Source: Acholoe squamosa
Taxonomy: Eukaryota; Annelida; Polychaeta; Phyllodocida; Polynoidae
Length of the DNA: 64,000 bases
Assembly (NCBI GenBank): GCA_949317995.1
Contig: OX439044.1
Span: 27,290,733-27,354,732, forward strand
Reading direction: 5' to 3'
This document shows positions 27,201-42,200 of this stretch, in pieces. Numbering within the stretch: the first letter of the stretch is position 1; each line of letters begins with the position of its first letter. The notes under the pieces were generated by a model that saw nothing but the letters and a program-made list of their open reading frames with translations, did no database searches and was not told the origin of the DNA. Both the position numbers and the translations under genes were made by a program.

Positions 27201-30200
27201 CTGAACTCAAATTGTAAAAAGAGAGAAATTACTGCTTAGTGGCAACACCAGACAGAGCGCTTTCTACTCTTTTTTTTTTATGGCAGAACGTTCGTCAGGT
27301 GCTGATAATATTGATTGTAAGCTGGTAATGTAAGATACACTACCAGCTAGTTTTGGGTGATTTTTTAATTTGATAATTTTCAATATACATGTACCATGTG
27401 CCTGTAGGCCTATGAGGACTATGGAGCCTGTTACTTCTTTTTTAATACGTAAATATGCTCATTATAGCAAGCAAAATACACATGTAAAGTATAAATGAGA
27501 GCCGACACTTATCAAAACTAGCAGCGGGTGCATGAATTATGACCAATCAAAAGACGCAGTCTCTCACATTGCATTTATAGGTCTACCAAAGAGCCCTCAG
27601 TTCAATATTTCGTAACATATGGCTCTCCCGCGATAAGGGACCTGTCAATTGATAAGTAAATGGGTAATGGAAGCCTCCATTTGGGTCTATTTCTTAACTT
27701 AGTTTTTGATTGATTAATATGGAAATGTACCTTTAAATCCAAATGAACCCAAGATTGACTGATTCACAATTAATAGTCAAACAATGGAGAGGGTTTCAAA
27801 AGGATGAATTTGATCAATTATCCCGACAAGATTGACAGATTAAGTACCGTTTAGGTGTTGTAGGGTAGTAAATGTCTACGTTTAGGGATATTAAATATCC
27901 GTTGATCCGTTTGTAATTTAGAGCCATGTAGTTATTAAATGTCAACAAAACATTTCCTCGGATTGACATATATATTTCCCTCACACATTTAAACGTGACA
28001 TTTATAGAGAACCATGCTCCAACGTCAACCTTTAAAGTGATTTAGACCATTTTGTGGCGTTAGAACATTTTGTGATGTGACAAGAGGCTGGGAGACCATA
28101 GATGGAGAGGATGCCTACCTGGGGTCTCTCTGTAGGATGCTGGCCAGGCTCATGGCATTCATCCACTGCCGCATCTCGTCCTGCGTCTCAGCACAGAAGT
28201 AATATGTCCGCATGTTGTCATGTTCTGCCTGTCAGGTAGTGAGATGAGAGATACAACTAAAGCAAAATACATTTTCTATTTCAACCAAGTCCAACCACAA
28301 ATTTTAATTACATTATGTCTAGGCAGCCTACAGGTCTTATCAAGGGAATCGGTAGAAATTTGTTACATTCTGTTGTACCTTAGTATATGTGTCGGCATCA
28401 TTTATGTTTTAATTAGTGCTACCTTTTCCCATTTTGAGAATATTAAACAGTGTAGCTTGGTTCCTACCTTGAAGGCAAACTTGCGGTTGACGCCATCTTC
28501 CCTTTGACATGGATTGATGCAGTAACTTGGAAGTAACACCGAACCCTGACTCTTACCCTCCTCTGGGCCTGAGGCAAATATAAAAACAAGTTAGCACTGG
28601 GAATATACACCTCTTTGTTTGGGCCATCAAACATGTCAATATTGGAAAGCAAGCAAGTCGAGATCTAGGCACCCCCTAGGGAGCCAAACTTTGTCTCCAT
28701 ACACATATCACTCAAACTTTGCTTCATCGAATTTATGAGTTTAGTTTATCTCCTTCACGAATTAGATTTAATTCTGAAGTTTGGAAAAATCGTGACGATG
28801 GCGTTTACCTACCTTTATAATAAAATAGGCAGAAGTCTGAAAGAACAAACCAACGTTTCTTCCACGTCTTAAGGCCCCCACTGTCCTGTAAATATAACCA
28901 CGACCCAAATATTAGCCATTAGTTATACAGGGGTGAAAGTCACGCAAACGAAAATCCTTGAAATGCTAAAATAGAATCCCTTAAAAATCCCTGAGATCAG
29001 AAATTTTGGAAATGTCCGAAAGACTTCCATCCTTGGTTATAGCCTAAAATTGTTTATACAAAATATCGGACATGCTATTTGAACAATGTCTTGTCTACGG
29101 TGAAAATGTATCTACAAACAGTGGCGGTTGAGCTGTCAGGGTTGTTGGGGATACATCACGATACTTATTATAGTACAAAATCTTTAGGACCCTCCTGAAG
29201 ATTATAGAAGATAACAGAAATTTACACCCCTATCCCCCACACTTTTCTGGCTCCACCGCCCCCACTGGACAAAGGTAACAATACTCTATGATTAATTAGT
29301 CTCATATCCCAGCACTTAAGTAACTTAAGTCAAGTAGCTTCTACACTGGACTTCGACCATGCATCAGGGGGAATAGAAATGCGAGGACAAAAAAAGATAG
29401 ATAATTACCTGTTTGTAGAGCCAACCCCGCATAGACACTGGTGAGTCCTCACGTCGTGTGGCGGATGGAGGTCGGTCCAGCACCCTGCATAAAGACACAT
29501 GTAGGTTTTATATTTTTTGTATTGTCATCATTGTTTTTTTAATTAATATACGTCAAGTTGGTTATTTAATTATCTTCGTGATTTTAAATAAATATCTAAA
29601 CTTCAATATTACCCAGTAATAGTTGTTATTCACCTCGTAATTACAAGTTCAATGTAGCGTACAATTTCTGAGACATACGGTCATGTAATTCTAACTGGGT
29701 TGAAATGTGTGAAAATTATCTTTTATCTACTAGGACTCGTGAACAATTCATTGTGTTTGTTATTTTGAAATGGGCAACTATACTCACTTAGAGCTCTTCT
29801 TCTTTGAACCCTGCAATTGGAGGAAAGAGGAGGTACTCAAACAACTGTTAACTCTCTATACTACTCTCATTTACTACAAATACGCATGTACATTTATCCA
29901 AAAGATTTATCCAACTTATGTTTTTCTTATCTCTTAATCACACATCACTGGACTCGTGGTTGATACTGCAATGTTAATGTTCACTCTGTGTGTGATGATT
30001 AAGGTTAATTAAACACATCAACTCGCATAACACTCAGGGTTTAAAAGTGGTTCATACAACATTAACCTACATTTCAACCCTACTTTTCAGGTGGCAGCAT
30101 GTCATCTTATTGCAATTGCTATGTGTTTCAAAGCAATCTTTGGTAGACTAAATCATTCAATGTACTGTTTTCCGCAGTTTTAATGTACTACTCTGGCAAC

Positions 30201-33200
30201 TTCAATGTGATAATGTACTTGGTGGAAGGTGTGTCTACCCGTTCATTTGTATGGCAAGTGTTCATCCCAAGCGCTTCAATAAACAAAGCAGCTTGGTCAT
30301 TTTCAAGGAGATATTTTTGAACGACCAAACTATATTTGCAGGCTATGATTAGTCCACTCTAATAGATTCAGATTATTCACACTTTATACTTCAGGACCAG
30401 GTTAATGTTGGCAGGTAGGTGGCAGGGGTGGAAATAGACAGTGCTAAAATGCACACCGTGGTGATAGGATCTCCAAATATCAGGGTGTCACTTAGATACC
30501 ATCTCCCACTGCCACAGGGGTGTCAACCGGACCAGTATAACAGGCTGGCAACTATTATAAAAACGTCAGAAATGTGATTGTTCATCTTACACCATATATA
30601 TGTCATTGTTCGTCCATAGTTCTGAAGCAAAATTTTAACGTGTGGTTTGGGTCTATCCACAGCAAAAGAACAGAGAAATGTATGTATACGCTGCATGATA
30701 TGTCCTTATATGAATACTGTGGCGGATCAACAAGAAACACCTGGTTCCTTGTTAATTAAATGGTTCTTCTTTTTCAAAAAAATATTTTATTTTCTCAACC
30801 AAAGCACAAGCCACAATATCTGTATGTTTTGATATATGTCATTTTCTCCATATTCCTTCATCTGAAAATGGGCCATTTCTTTTCCTATGAGTCTTTGCAT
30901 CTTTTTTCTTTTCCTTTTTTTGTGGCTAGTACCATGTCCTACTTTGTTAATAAGGGCCCGCATAGACCATTCAACTGAAAGTCGCATTAAAGTTTGGTGT
31001 CCTCAACCCGCCCCCTGTTTCACCTGTCCTAGACCTATAGACAGGTACTTGGGCTACGGGTACCACAGGTATGCTGAGTATGTCCTGTATACAACCATAA
31101 CTGACCAGACAATGTCTCTATATGGCTCCATGGGTTCTGCCCACCCCCTATAAACATGTACAGGGAGTGAGTGAGTAATAGTTGTTTAACGCCATTTCGA
31201 CAACTAAGGTCATATTCATGGCGAGAACTACATTACAAAATTTCACAGAGGAATGTGTCAGTGCCCGCACATATGTGCACCACACACATCTAAGTGGATA
31301 AGAAAGATGAGATATAGACCCTTTTAAGTGGGCTAGGGAAGCCCGTGTACAGGGAGATGCATGTGTCATTAAGTATGAAAATAACGAGAAACGAGGTAGA
31401 AGGGAGATAAATGAAGATAGGAGCCCCCCCCCCCCCGCCTAAAAAAAACAACAACAACAAAAACAAAAACACACGTTAGCATAACGATGTCCTCACCCCG
31501 CCCCTCCTCTGTGATATGTATATATGGTAGTTGTACAATTCAATGAGAGGCTATGAAATACATATCTGTTGGGTCGTCTCCATTTTTCACAATTTTCGTA
31601 ATATCCATTGCGAGACAATAAGAATGTTGTGGGGAGTTCTGGTATTGGTGAAGTTCAATGAACGGCTATGCATAATATCATGCACTATCTTCGAGTGATA
31701 CATGTAGGACAGATTCTGTCTGCAAATGGTGTCAGATACAGTAAAACATACTAACAAATTCATGCAGAAAAACCACGTTCAGATACCGCCCTGCATCTGG
31801 TTTCTATCAACTAATATCAACACAAAACTCTTTCTCAGGGCGCCCTATTTAGAAAGCTATCTTATAGAACGTGAAGATTTTGGAAGGAGCTGATCTATAC
31901 ATGTACAATGTTTATAGAGGTTACTCTTTAAGTCCACTGTCAATGACCTTATATGCATAAGGTACATCAGAAAGGAATGTGGTGTTGTTTTGTGATTGCT
32001 GTTGGTATGGGTACATCTTTTTCATCGCTTATAAAAGTGGGGGTAATGCCCAAGGGCACTTCTGACCATAAAGAATCCCTCCCAGAGCAGAGAACCCCTG
32101 AGAATTCAGCTGTAAATGAAGGAAATCGTTTCATTGGTCCAAAACGTATCCCGGTTACCCTACATATGGCCAAGGGAGGCAAATCTACTATGTACGAAAT
32201 AATAATGTTGCGGTCTTCAGAAATGCATATCAATTAATAATCATGCAATAATTACCTAACTGAGTTCAACAACGATGGCATTGGAAGCTACCGACATAAA
32301 AAAAAATACTCTAACCATTGCTACCTGACAGTCGACCATCAGAGATCTATGTGAAAATCGTGAGGTATGTGTGTAAGTATACCCCCACATGTCATAGGAT
32401 AGGACAGAGGTTAATGGAGATGACATGTGAACAAGGCCATGGCCAGAGTCAGCCCTAGCTAGTTGTACATTGTCATTACACAGATAAGCCATATTGCGGT
32501 ATGGGGGCTATACTTGGATCATGGGTACCCTGGGTCATAGAGACAACTGAACAGTCACTTCCTATAGAACAGTATAGACTCAGGGCTTAATACCCGTATA
32601 GATATAGATATTTATTTTATGTGAATAACTTCTTCCCATAGAGATAGCATTGCAGGGCCGATCCACACACCCCCAGTGGCGTAACGTGTGCCGATCCACC
32701 ACAGCGGCCGATCCACCACTGCAGCCTCGTTCTGGGTGCATGTAAACATTCAAAATGGCGGACCGGCGCTCATACGGGGGACTACGGTAACGGATTTCGC
32801 TAATTATCGGTTAATTAAAGACTCTAAAAACATAAAATAAATAAAGAACTAAACTCCCCTCGGGAGAAGGGGAGTTTAGTTCTCACCCTCGGGCTAACAC
32901 CCTCGGGGGAGACAACTCCCTCGTGGTGGATCGACCACCTCGTACACCACGGTCGTTTAGTTCTATCTATAGATATACCGGTAGATACCAAGAAAATGAC
33001 ATATCATATTGCCCAAACATAATTACGCAAAATTTGTATTTTGGGCAAAAATTACTGACAAGTGGAAAAGGGGTCACATGTCTGTTTTCCTGCATGGCTG
33101 AACGATTGATCATGATTTAAATATTGCTATCTCTGCCGCTTTCAAAACTTGTCCAATTGCAAAACATAATATAGCATTTTCTTGTCTGTATGTACCCGTT

Positions 33201-36200
33201 TTTGTCACTATTCAAAAAACGTGCAGCCATTCAGTAATAATCCATGGCCAAGGATTTACCACGCGAGGATATCCTAAAGCGCTACAAGTAACCTAAAATA
33301 GGCTAAATTAGAACATGCCCTGTGGACTTCCTACTGTCCCTGGTATTAAGTAAGGAAGTATCTGTGCAAGATGTATCTTCCTATGTTAACGCCCTTAAGC
33401 CACCACGGACAAAGCCTCCTCTGTGGCTATACTAACCTAAGGATGAGTTCCCCACAATAAGAGGGATCAGCTGAGAAGTACAGTCGTAGAGATGGGGGTA
33501 TGGGCTTTGGGTGGGATAAAGAATGGGACCTCCAGCCTGTTTACAGAGGGCAGATAAATGAAATGTACATTGTAGATTGTTTCCAATATTAGAACACTGT
33601 GGCTGATGTCAAGTGTGGGTACTTTTAGTTCATCACAATGGGGTGGGGTTGGGTATCAAGTCTCTATTCCCTATTTTCATAGGTTAGGACTGCATTTTAT
33701 TTTTTTTCCATATCCTACATAGACCTACTGTGCAAACTAACTACCCCAGTATCGTGCTTAGAGAATATTACATCCATGCGTATTATCCATGGTCAGATTT
33801 AGAGCCAAGAATGGGTGTGCAAGTCCATAAAGAGGTACTGGTCATAGGTGCTTTACAGTTTATTTACGATGAGTGGATATAGAAAGTAAGGTATTAAAAG
33901 TGTATGGAAAACTCCCAAACAGGAAACTATGACTTTGGTCTAAAGTTGTGTGAAAAGAAATCATTCACCATAAATTGGGGTCTCAAAGGTACCATGTGTT
34001 GGTTTGAGAATCCCTTTCATTTTTCCATGAACAGCGTTATCCTTTGACATTGCAATTGTACACAACCCCAGTGGTGGAGCCGTAGGGGTGAGGGGACACA
34101 TATACCCCAAATTCATTGAGGCTTCACTATAGATCGTAATGAAACATAGTACATTTTCCACACCTCATCCCCTTTATTTCTTAGGCACTCCACCCCCACT
34201 ACCCAATTCCTTTGGGCCATGTGGATGACATGAAGTAAAATGTAGCTACAGTAAAGGAAATTCAAAACAACCTAAAAGGATGTAAAATGCCACCTTGAAC
34301 AGAGACTATTATTGTCCCCCACAACCAGGAGACTACAGGTACACAGCAGCAGTTGGGATAGTCATCGTGATTCTAAGGTATCTATCCCCCAGTCAGTAAA
34401 CTGGTCACGAGCGTACAATCATAATACTTAAAAGCAGCAACAGAGGCCACTGTAACCCTTCCTCTGGGTTTATGTTTGGCATGAGTTCCGGCAGCAAAAT
34501 ACAGTGTGGATTTTGTCAAAATCTCAGACTGCAAGGGCTCTTTGATATTGGCACTTACCAGTGTCTTTTTGTGGTGACCTTATTGGAAGCATGATAGTGG
34601 ATCCTGGACCTGGTATGGTTGGATCATGCCACACGCACACAAAGGTCCCCCTCCTAGAGCTGGAGGACAGCAGGGGCTGGGTACCTGTGAGGCATTCATC
34701 CAGGTGAGATCCAGTGTTAGAGGAGGGGTTGTACCAGAACAAAGGGTATGAAATAGGCTCCTCCTGTGTATTGGCAGTGGTATGAAAGTGGTGAGGGTGA
34801 TGGCATAGAAAGGGTATAGTCTATATGGACTACCTTACATGTACAGACCCTGTGTTGGGGTGCGCTCCTGCCAAAACCAGTTGTGTCCTCTCCCCTTCTC
34901 TCACTACCACCGGTAATAATACCGTGACCCAGCTACTTAATACCTGACTATATGTCGCTGCATGCAACAAGTATATTTTATCATGGACTGCCGTCCTGTC
35001 AAATTGAAATGTTGTTTTTTATTTGAGATGTTTTATTTTGACTATGATAACACCCTCTGCGCCTATGGACTACTATTGGATCAAACATATCATTATCTCT
35101 AATTAGGACCCTAGCCTAAATCTGAATATCACATCTGAAGGTCGGTTATCTTACAAGGTCATTTGATACATGCCTGATATGGCTGATAGAATGTCAGGCC
35201 TGGGACTGTTATCGTTTGTTTTGACTCTATTTTTAGTTTTCTATATCTTTCTTTTTTTTCCCAAGAATAGCAGCCCACATTAACCAAATGACACCTCCAG
35301 ACTGGCAGACACCATTCTCCGAACGGTAATGTCTTGTGGACTACTTATACCGCTATGCCTAATCTGTCACCCGTAAAATATGTGCGTACAGAGCCTCCAG
35401 ACACAACATACAGGTCTGATTTCCAACCACAACATATTGAGAGCACCTACACCTAAAGGAAAGGAAAGGCAACTTACTCATTGATTTATTCCAAACTATA
35501 GGGAATTATATTCAAAGGCAGAAAAAGCATGTGTATAGTTCAAAACCAAGAAATTTGACAACTGGGTGATCATTACACATGGGGTCATGGGTGTTATAGA
35601 TGCATTAGCCTACTCTAAGTTTACAAAAGTTCTGTCACACCCATCCGTTTGTATAGTGTCTTCCCCCTATTTCTTTTTGTAAAACTCTCTCTGTTGACTG
35701 AACAGACATTGATAGTCTTAAGGAGTCCTGGGAGTCCTACACATGATCTGTGTCTTATCATGAATCATGGCTCTCACTATGGGTGTCTGAATCTGCTTTT
35801 AGAAAGTGCTGATAATCTTTCTTTATCATCCTCCCACATCAAAGCCCTGCTGATCTATAAAAGTGCAATTACATCAGGTATACCCTATTGGGAGGTCAGC
35901 TTCCTCTGTAAGGTTTCCCTGGATTGCTAACAGCTTGCAAGTTCTTGATGGATTACTGGGCTGGATTACTGAAAACGGGTCCAAACCCTCTCTATTGACA
36001 AATTAGAATTCATCGACAGAATGTCGCGGGATTAAAAACCAGTCAGCAGGGACAGCAAAGGATAAGGATGGGGAAGGAGAATGGTGGATGTGAGAAAAGG
36101 GGCCAGCGGGCATGAAGGAGAGGCAGTGGAAACGGTGAGAGGGTAGCAAAAGGTAGATTGAGTAAGCAACGATATGGAGAGGGAAAGGGCAGTAAAGGGG

Positions 36201-39200
36201 GCTTAGAGCACTCTAGCATGTCTTCTCTATATACTATTCTCGCCCCAATTCAACCACTGTATTTTTTTATAAGTCTACATGAAAACGAGGACACCCAGCA
36301 ACTTTTTGCCCTCTACCGCCCCTTCCTGAAATACAAAAAGCCCCAACATCCATTCCCCTCGTTGATTCCCTGCTCGCGTTCTACCATAAGTAGACTGGCT
36401 GAAGCCCCTTCCACTTTACTTCAAGACAACACAAGGGGCGGGGGGGTGGGGGGTAAGAGTGGAAGGACTCAACTCTCACTCCCTCATTACATCTTTAGGA
36501 ATACTTTTTTCGACAATATAAAACAATCAACTATCACATAATTAGAGTCTATACCATATTCACCGGAGACACTACTAAGTTATTCATACTAATAAGTTCT
36601 TGTCATTAATTATACGTTCCGATGTGCGCCATCCATGATCATCAAGTAAGGGTACAGAACAATGATTTTCTGGTCAATTTCCCCAACCCAGCAGCAACAA
36701 TGTATCTTTGGAGTAAGGAGGTCAGGAAGTCTGAACATATTTTGAATGTAGGCTCATTATTTATTGCAAGTGATACCTAGGACAAATACACGTGACACAT
36801 TACAGTGCATAGTAGACCTTTGTGTCACGGGCTTGGTGGACTTTGTTCACATTTTATCACCCAGATATTACCGCATAAATCACAGTATCTTAGTATTGAA
36901 TAAATTCACTTTAGTAGGTCGCTACCCTGCACATGTAAACTATAAATGGACTAGAATTTGGATGTTACCGGCATGGACCAATGTTATCTGGGTGTACTTT
37001 ACAGTTTATCGGTACTTCCGTCACTCTTGTTATCTTAAGAACTGGAAGGTCACGATATTTCATTTAATTTTAGCCCTCCTGACGAAAATACACGTTCATT
37101 TTTAATTAATAAATAGAAATCTACCGTACTCTAAATAAAACCATAAACCTCTGTACCCGTCGACCTCAGACTAAGGGGTCAGTAGATAGTCTGACTAGCA
37201 GACAAAGAGTTTAAAGAACTTCGTGCTAGATATGGAGGAGACTTTGTATCGAAGATTTATCTCAACTCTAGGGAAAACAGATTCAAATGATGTCATGGAA
37301 CTACATTATATTATCAGAAACAGAGCATCCTGGTGATAAGACACTCGCCTATCAGCAATAGCTTTGATTTTCCTGCTTTTGTCTCATGTACTAACCAGGG
37401 AATATATAAAGAGAAAATAGACGTCACTACCAAAGTTCTATAGACGAAATACTCACAAAGGCAGAAAGAGTGTGTTTGGGGGAGGGGGCAAGGGTGCTAC
37501 CCCACCCCAAAAAATGAAAATGGTTAAGTCCAGGCCTTAGGCCTATGTGTGATTGAGTCCTATGTTCAATGCCCTTGTAGGGTTAATAATTTTACTGCTG
37601 CTATGTGGCACTGGGGGGGTTAATGACCACTGGTGCATGCAGGCTTGAAGAAATACCTTAATCCCCTATTGTTCTTAGCTGCTGACCTGTGACCACCCCA
37701 GAACAGAGATTAATCTCTGTCTCTAATGTGTAAATGCTAGCTGTACCATATACATGGCCTATGGGCTAGCTTGAACTATATTATATACCAAAAACATATA
37801 CACCAATACCAATGTGTACAGAGACAGAGTATGGGCCAAATTTCCCTCTTTGTTCCTATGTCTGTCAGAATCTCTCTTTGTTTCAATGTGATTTTGTGCA
37901 GCGGTCCATGTATATATAAGTATGTGATTGACGTCTAGTCAATCACATAATCAGAAGGTCCCCTATAGCACCTTCCCCAACAATAATTTGCATCCTACGC
38001 CCCTCTTCTCAGCCCGGGATGAGGGGCGTAGGATGAGACAGCGCATCATCTAACGTGCTACTGCACGTAACAACCTAAGGATAAAAGGTCAATTTCAGAC
38101 GGAGCAGGTGATTACCGACACAAAGTTAAAACGCTTGGCACGCTTCTCTCCTATAGAACTTGAATTTTGCCGAAGCTCTAAATCCCTGCCTTAGAGTGTT
38201 ACATTGAGTTACTTGCCTGCAGTCCTTCTTTATCTATATCCACAATGTATGTCTTATGGCCAGGTACCAGCAGATAGTGTTACGTGTGTGTCCTAGACAT
38301 ACCAGGTAGACTTATAGCTGAATGATGCTGCCAGGTCTGGTCCTGAGTATGTGGCAGTGTGTGACAGTGTGTAATGACGCCTAGTGGTGGGTGTGTGTGG
38401 GTGACAGCTGATATATCTATACACAGGAGGTCACACGTGTAGGAGACCACAGTGTAACATATACAGGTGAGGGACATGGCTGTGTTTGTCCTCCTGTACA
38501 CTCACCATGTCCAGGGAAGTCCATTAACCTTGTTTGAAAACACTGGTTGCACTGATACCTTTAGGTTATGCTCTGGTTTGATAAAGCCTTGGACATTCAA
38601 AGCCCTGGGCAATGCTGCTGATGTAATCTCGGGTGTAATCTATATTGTACAGGTAGTGGGCAGTCAATATCTCGCCCCACCCCTATATTGAGGTCTAACA
38701 TCAGACTCTCAATCCCCTTAGACAGTCTACATACAAACACTAATCTCTGATAGGAACAACAAGGATAGTCTACTCTAGGTTTACATCTGGTAGAGTTGCC
38801 CTAAGGCTATCTTTGATAACAATTTGACTGATATGTTTGACTTCCTTTAATAATTACAGTGTGACCATGACCAAACATCCCCACTATCATTGATATAGGT
38901 CTACATTATGACTGTGTGCCCGCTGGCTATAGACAGATCATGGATATTAACATAATTAAACTAGGACAAGACAATATATTATTGCATTCTATTGTTATGA
39001 AGCGAGTTCCTGGATGTGTCAAATGAGTGAATGAATTCCCGGAAAGAATTATAGTTTCGTGACTATTACTTAACTTTCAGGGGTAACTTATGCACATCTG
39101 ACGACTCCTTTATATAGATTTATATAACAAGTCATTCATCGTGGGTTCAAAACCTCCACAATGGCCCTGCACATGAACAGGGCACTGCAGTATCTAGGAA

Positions 39201-42200
39201 AATTAAATGTTCTTCCTATGAAGACATAGACTAAGATGTTATTCATTTTGTCCCCTATGCTTGATTGTTAAACATATGCAGAACTATGTAGTATAAAATT
39301 ACCCCTGTTCCGTTATAGATCTGTGAGTGCCTGAGAAAAGGCGACCAATGCTAGCAACACAGCAACACAACCAGTGCCAACCTCAGGCATCCATTCTGAC
39401 TGCACAAGAGCTCACACATACATGGATCCATATTGATTGCTGGGCAAACATTTCTTCCGGAAACTGGTCTATGTATAATAGCAACAGTCTTCAATGGTTC
39501 ACTCTCCCACTATCTATACCACCACATACAGGTAGTATACCATTAAAAAGGCCATCTACACTTGTGGTGATTGGAGAGTGTCTGAGAATGGTGGTGGCTG
39601 GACCGGAAGTTTCAAAGCGGAAGTATGCAGAAGGGGGGGGGGGGTGCTGAGAAGGCCATTATACCCCCCCCCCCCCAACCCCAACTTGAGATAGACAGGG
39701 TAAACTGAGAAGAAAAACATCTATATGGTAAGCATCAATAGTGACACCCTGCTTTAGTGGCATGCCTTACTGACTTCATTTTCTTCTCCTGGCTCTCTTT
39801 GTATAAGTCTTAAAGTTTCTACATGTTCGTAGATGTTTTTATGAATTATTCTCTGCAAGAGAATTCACTTAAATTTAATATCTACTGAACTGTCACAGCT
39901 TCCCCTCCGAATCATAATTTTATTGTCCTGATAGCCAAAATCCACGTAAGCTTATGTCGACATAGCAATTCACACATAATTAAGGATCTAATGGTGAAGA
40001 ATAACATTGCGATGAAAGCGACAATAAAGCAAGTGAGGTTTTATATATCAAATGGATAACTTTGTACATGGGGTAGGCTTATTAGGCAGTCAACCTTGCT
40101 TAATTCACCAAGACACACTTGATAACCATAAACCACTCACATCATCGTCGTAAGAATCCTGATCCTATAAATGAGGGTACATGTGTATGTGTGAAAATGG
40201 TCCAAACAGACAAGGATGATATCAAGTATTTTTTTACACAATCCTTGTTTCATGTATATACATAAATCAGTTAAAGAACAAATTCGAGACCGTATCGTCG
40301 CCTCAGTGCAACAAGGTTGTATCTGCAGGAGAGGCAAAATAAGATTACAATTACTATAGCACATTGTTGACACAACCATAATATTGCACTGGGGCCTGTA
40401 GGCACACATATCATAGACAGAGTTTCAACACTTTCATAGCAGGTAGATAAAGAGTCAATTAATGATGAAATAGAAGAAAACTCATTTTTGCCAAAATGGC
40501 AATTATAACCTGGTTGCATTGAGGCGACGATACGCTTGATCTCATGGATTACAAAAAAAAAACTTGAAGACGAAAAGGTACTTACAGATTTTTGTCGTTC
40601 GTATTGTGGTCGCTGTTGAGGCCTGAAATAAAGTTATCCATGTTAAGTTTCATACAAAGTTTAAACGGTTGTGGTTGGGACCTGATATCATCAAAGTTGG
40701 CCTATGAGTTGTAAATCAACTGAGCTTTGCCAGCTTATCATTATGAGCAAACAAGTTATGCATTTTTTCTGTGAACAAATAAGCCCTTATATATGTATCC
40801 TTCTGTTTCGCAAATGCCTGGAATGTATATATCGAGCTAATGATTTAAGTGAAATGATATGCTCTACCTGTGAAATCTATCAGTCATCACATTATTGTGG
40901 CATAATTTGTATCTGTTTGTTTTATCAATCGCACACACTAAACATTATTCTTATACATGTATACAACATGATAAGAAACCTCCAAATTTATGACTGAAAT
41001 GACCAAGTAAGTTTTGCGTCTGGCTTGTTCTTATACATGTAAGCAGGGTCGAGCTACCCTAAAGCTAGCCAATAGGCGGGTCATAATATTTTATATGAGT
41101 TCAATACCTGAAGTGCACGTGGCTCATCCAGGTACGGTACATTATGGGTCAATGAACCATTATCCTTAATAAATGACTACCTTAGCAATTGTATCTAACT
41201 TCCAATACTCTACCTCTAGGGTTTGGAAAGGTAGAGGGTTGCATTATTGGAAAAGTTTATCTTCAGTGACATTTGTGTTGATCTCTCTAATCAAAAGCAC
41301 ATTTGTTTCCCAACACGGGAGGAGGGGCACCTCTTCAAAATCTTATGTGAAAAAATCCAGCAACAGGGGAAATAAATCCTATTCTATCCCCAATGTTACC
41401 GTAATTAAGGCATGTTTACTTCATTTACAGATTGACTTGATTCCAAGTACCGGGATTACTTAGAATTAGATGAATGTGGCTTACACTTCCTACAAAGCAG
41501 TAGCTTTTTTACTTTCGGCACAGTAAATCCCAGTAGCTACTGCACCATTATTATTTATGTCATGGCAGATACGACCGTCACTATAGAACAGTACTGGACA
41601 TGTCGTATTCAATGAGAGGAATGGAATATAATGTGGTCGTGTTTCAATGGCTCCGCCATCTTGGATTTTGAACAGAGCTAAGTTGTTTTTCTTTAGATTC
41701 AAAGCAAATTAAACCCATTGGCCATGACATAAATGCAAATGTCAATTCCCATTATGTATCCACTTTACTATGCCCGATTAGAGTCCTTAATGCTGAATCA
41801 GTTAGGGAAAGTGACACCTCAGTGTAGTTAGTGACCTCAAGCACAATCACAGACCAGGGCTGCCTGCCAATGACTGTGGTTTAGAATGCATCGATTATTG
41901 ATCAATGGGGGTATCGATCCGCCATTCTCACCAGGCCATTCATCACTGATCAATACCAGAACAAATATGACTCAGTAAGAGCAGAGAAATCTGTGATTGA
42001 CCTGCTAACTGTGGTCAGGGAAATTTGTAATGTACCTCGAAATTTATATATCCGATGTTGTAGTCACAACCAATAAAAGCTTATTGCGACTAGCAATGAC
42101 AATATATCGTGTCTAAATTTTATAAATCATTACTTTCCCAAAGCATTTTCTTCTATGAAACCTACAATGGTACGAAATAAGGTCTATAAATATAACTGGC

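Larger units (their letters stand above)
29811..40140 (-). other. Intron 4 (10.3 kb)
   Basis: Large intron between the linker microexons. Contains SINE-like copy 3 (31168), repeat family C copy 1 (32612), a hAT-like MITE (34069), two strong hairpins (37921, 37991) and a G12/C13 pair (39633). The open frames of 70-130 codons seen here have no recognised domains and overlap frames on the other strand. Confidence 0.75.

Noticed and set aside
31953-32237. Overlapping frames of about 90 codons on both strands
   Set aside because: Both strands are open over the same interval, neither shows motifs, and the interval is intronic.
36158-37105. Plus-strand frames of 127 and 113 codons in intron 4
   Set aside because: No family resemblance, no splice or poly(A) context, and a composition expected from random AT-rich DNA with a G-rich patch.
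39121-39170. GGTTCAAAACC-type sequence as a tRNA B box
   Set aside because: No acceptor stem, A box or cloverleaf could be drawn around it.
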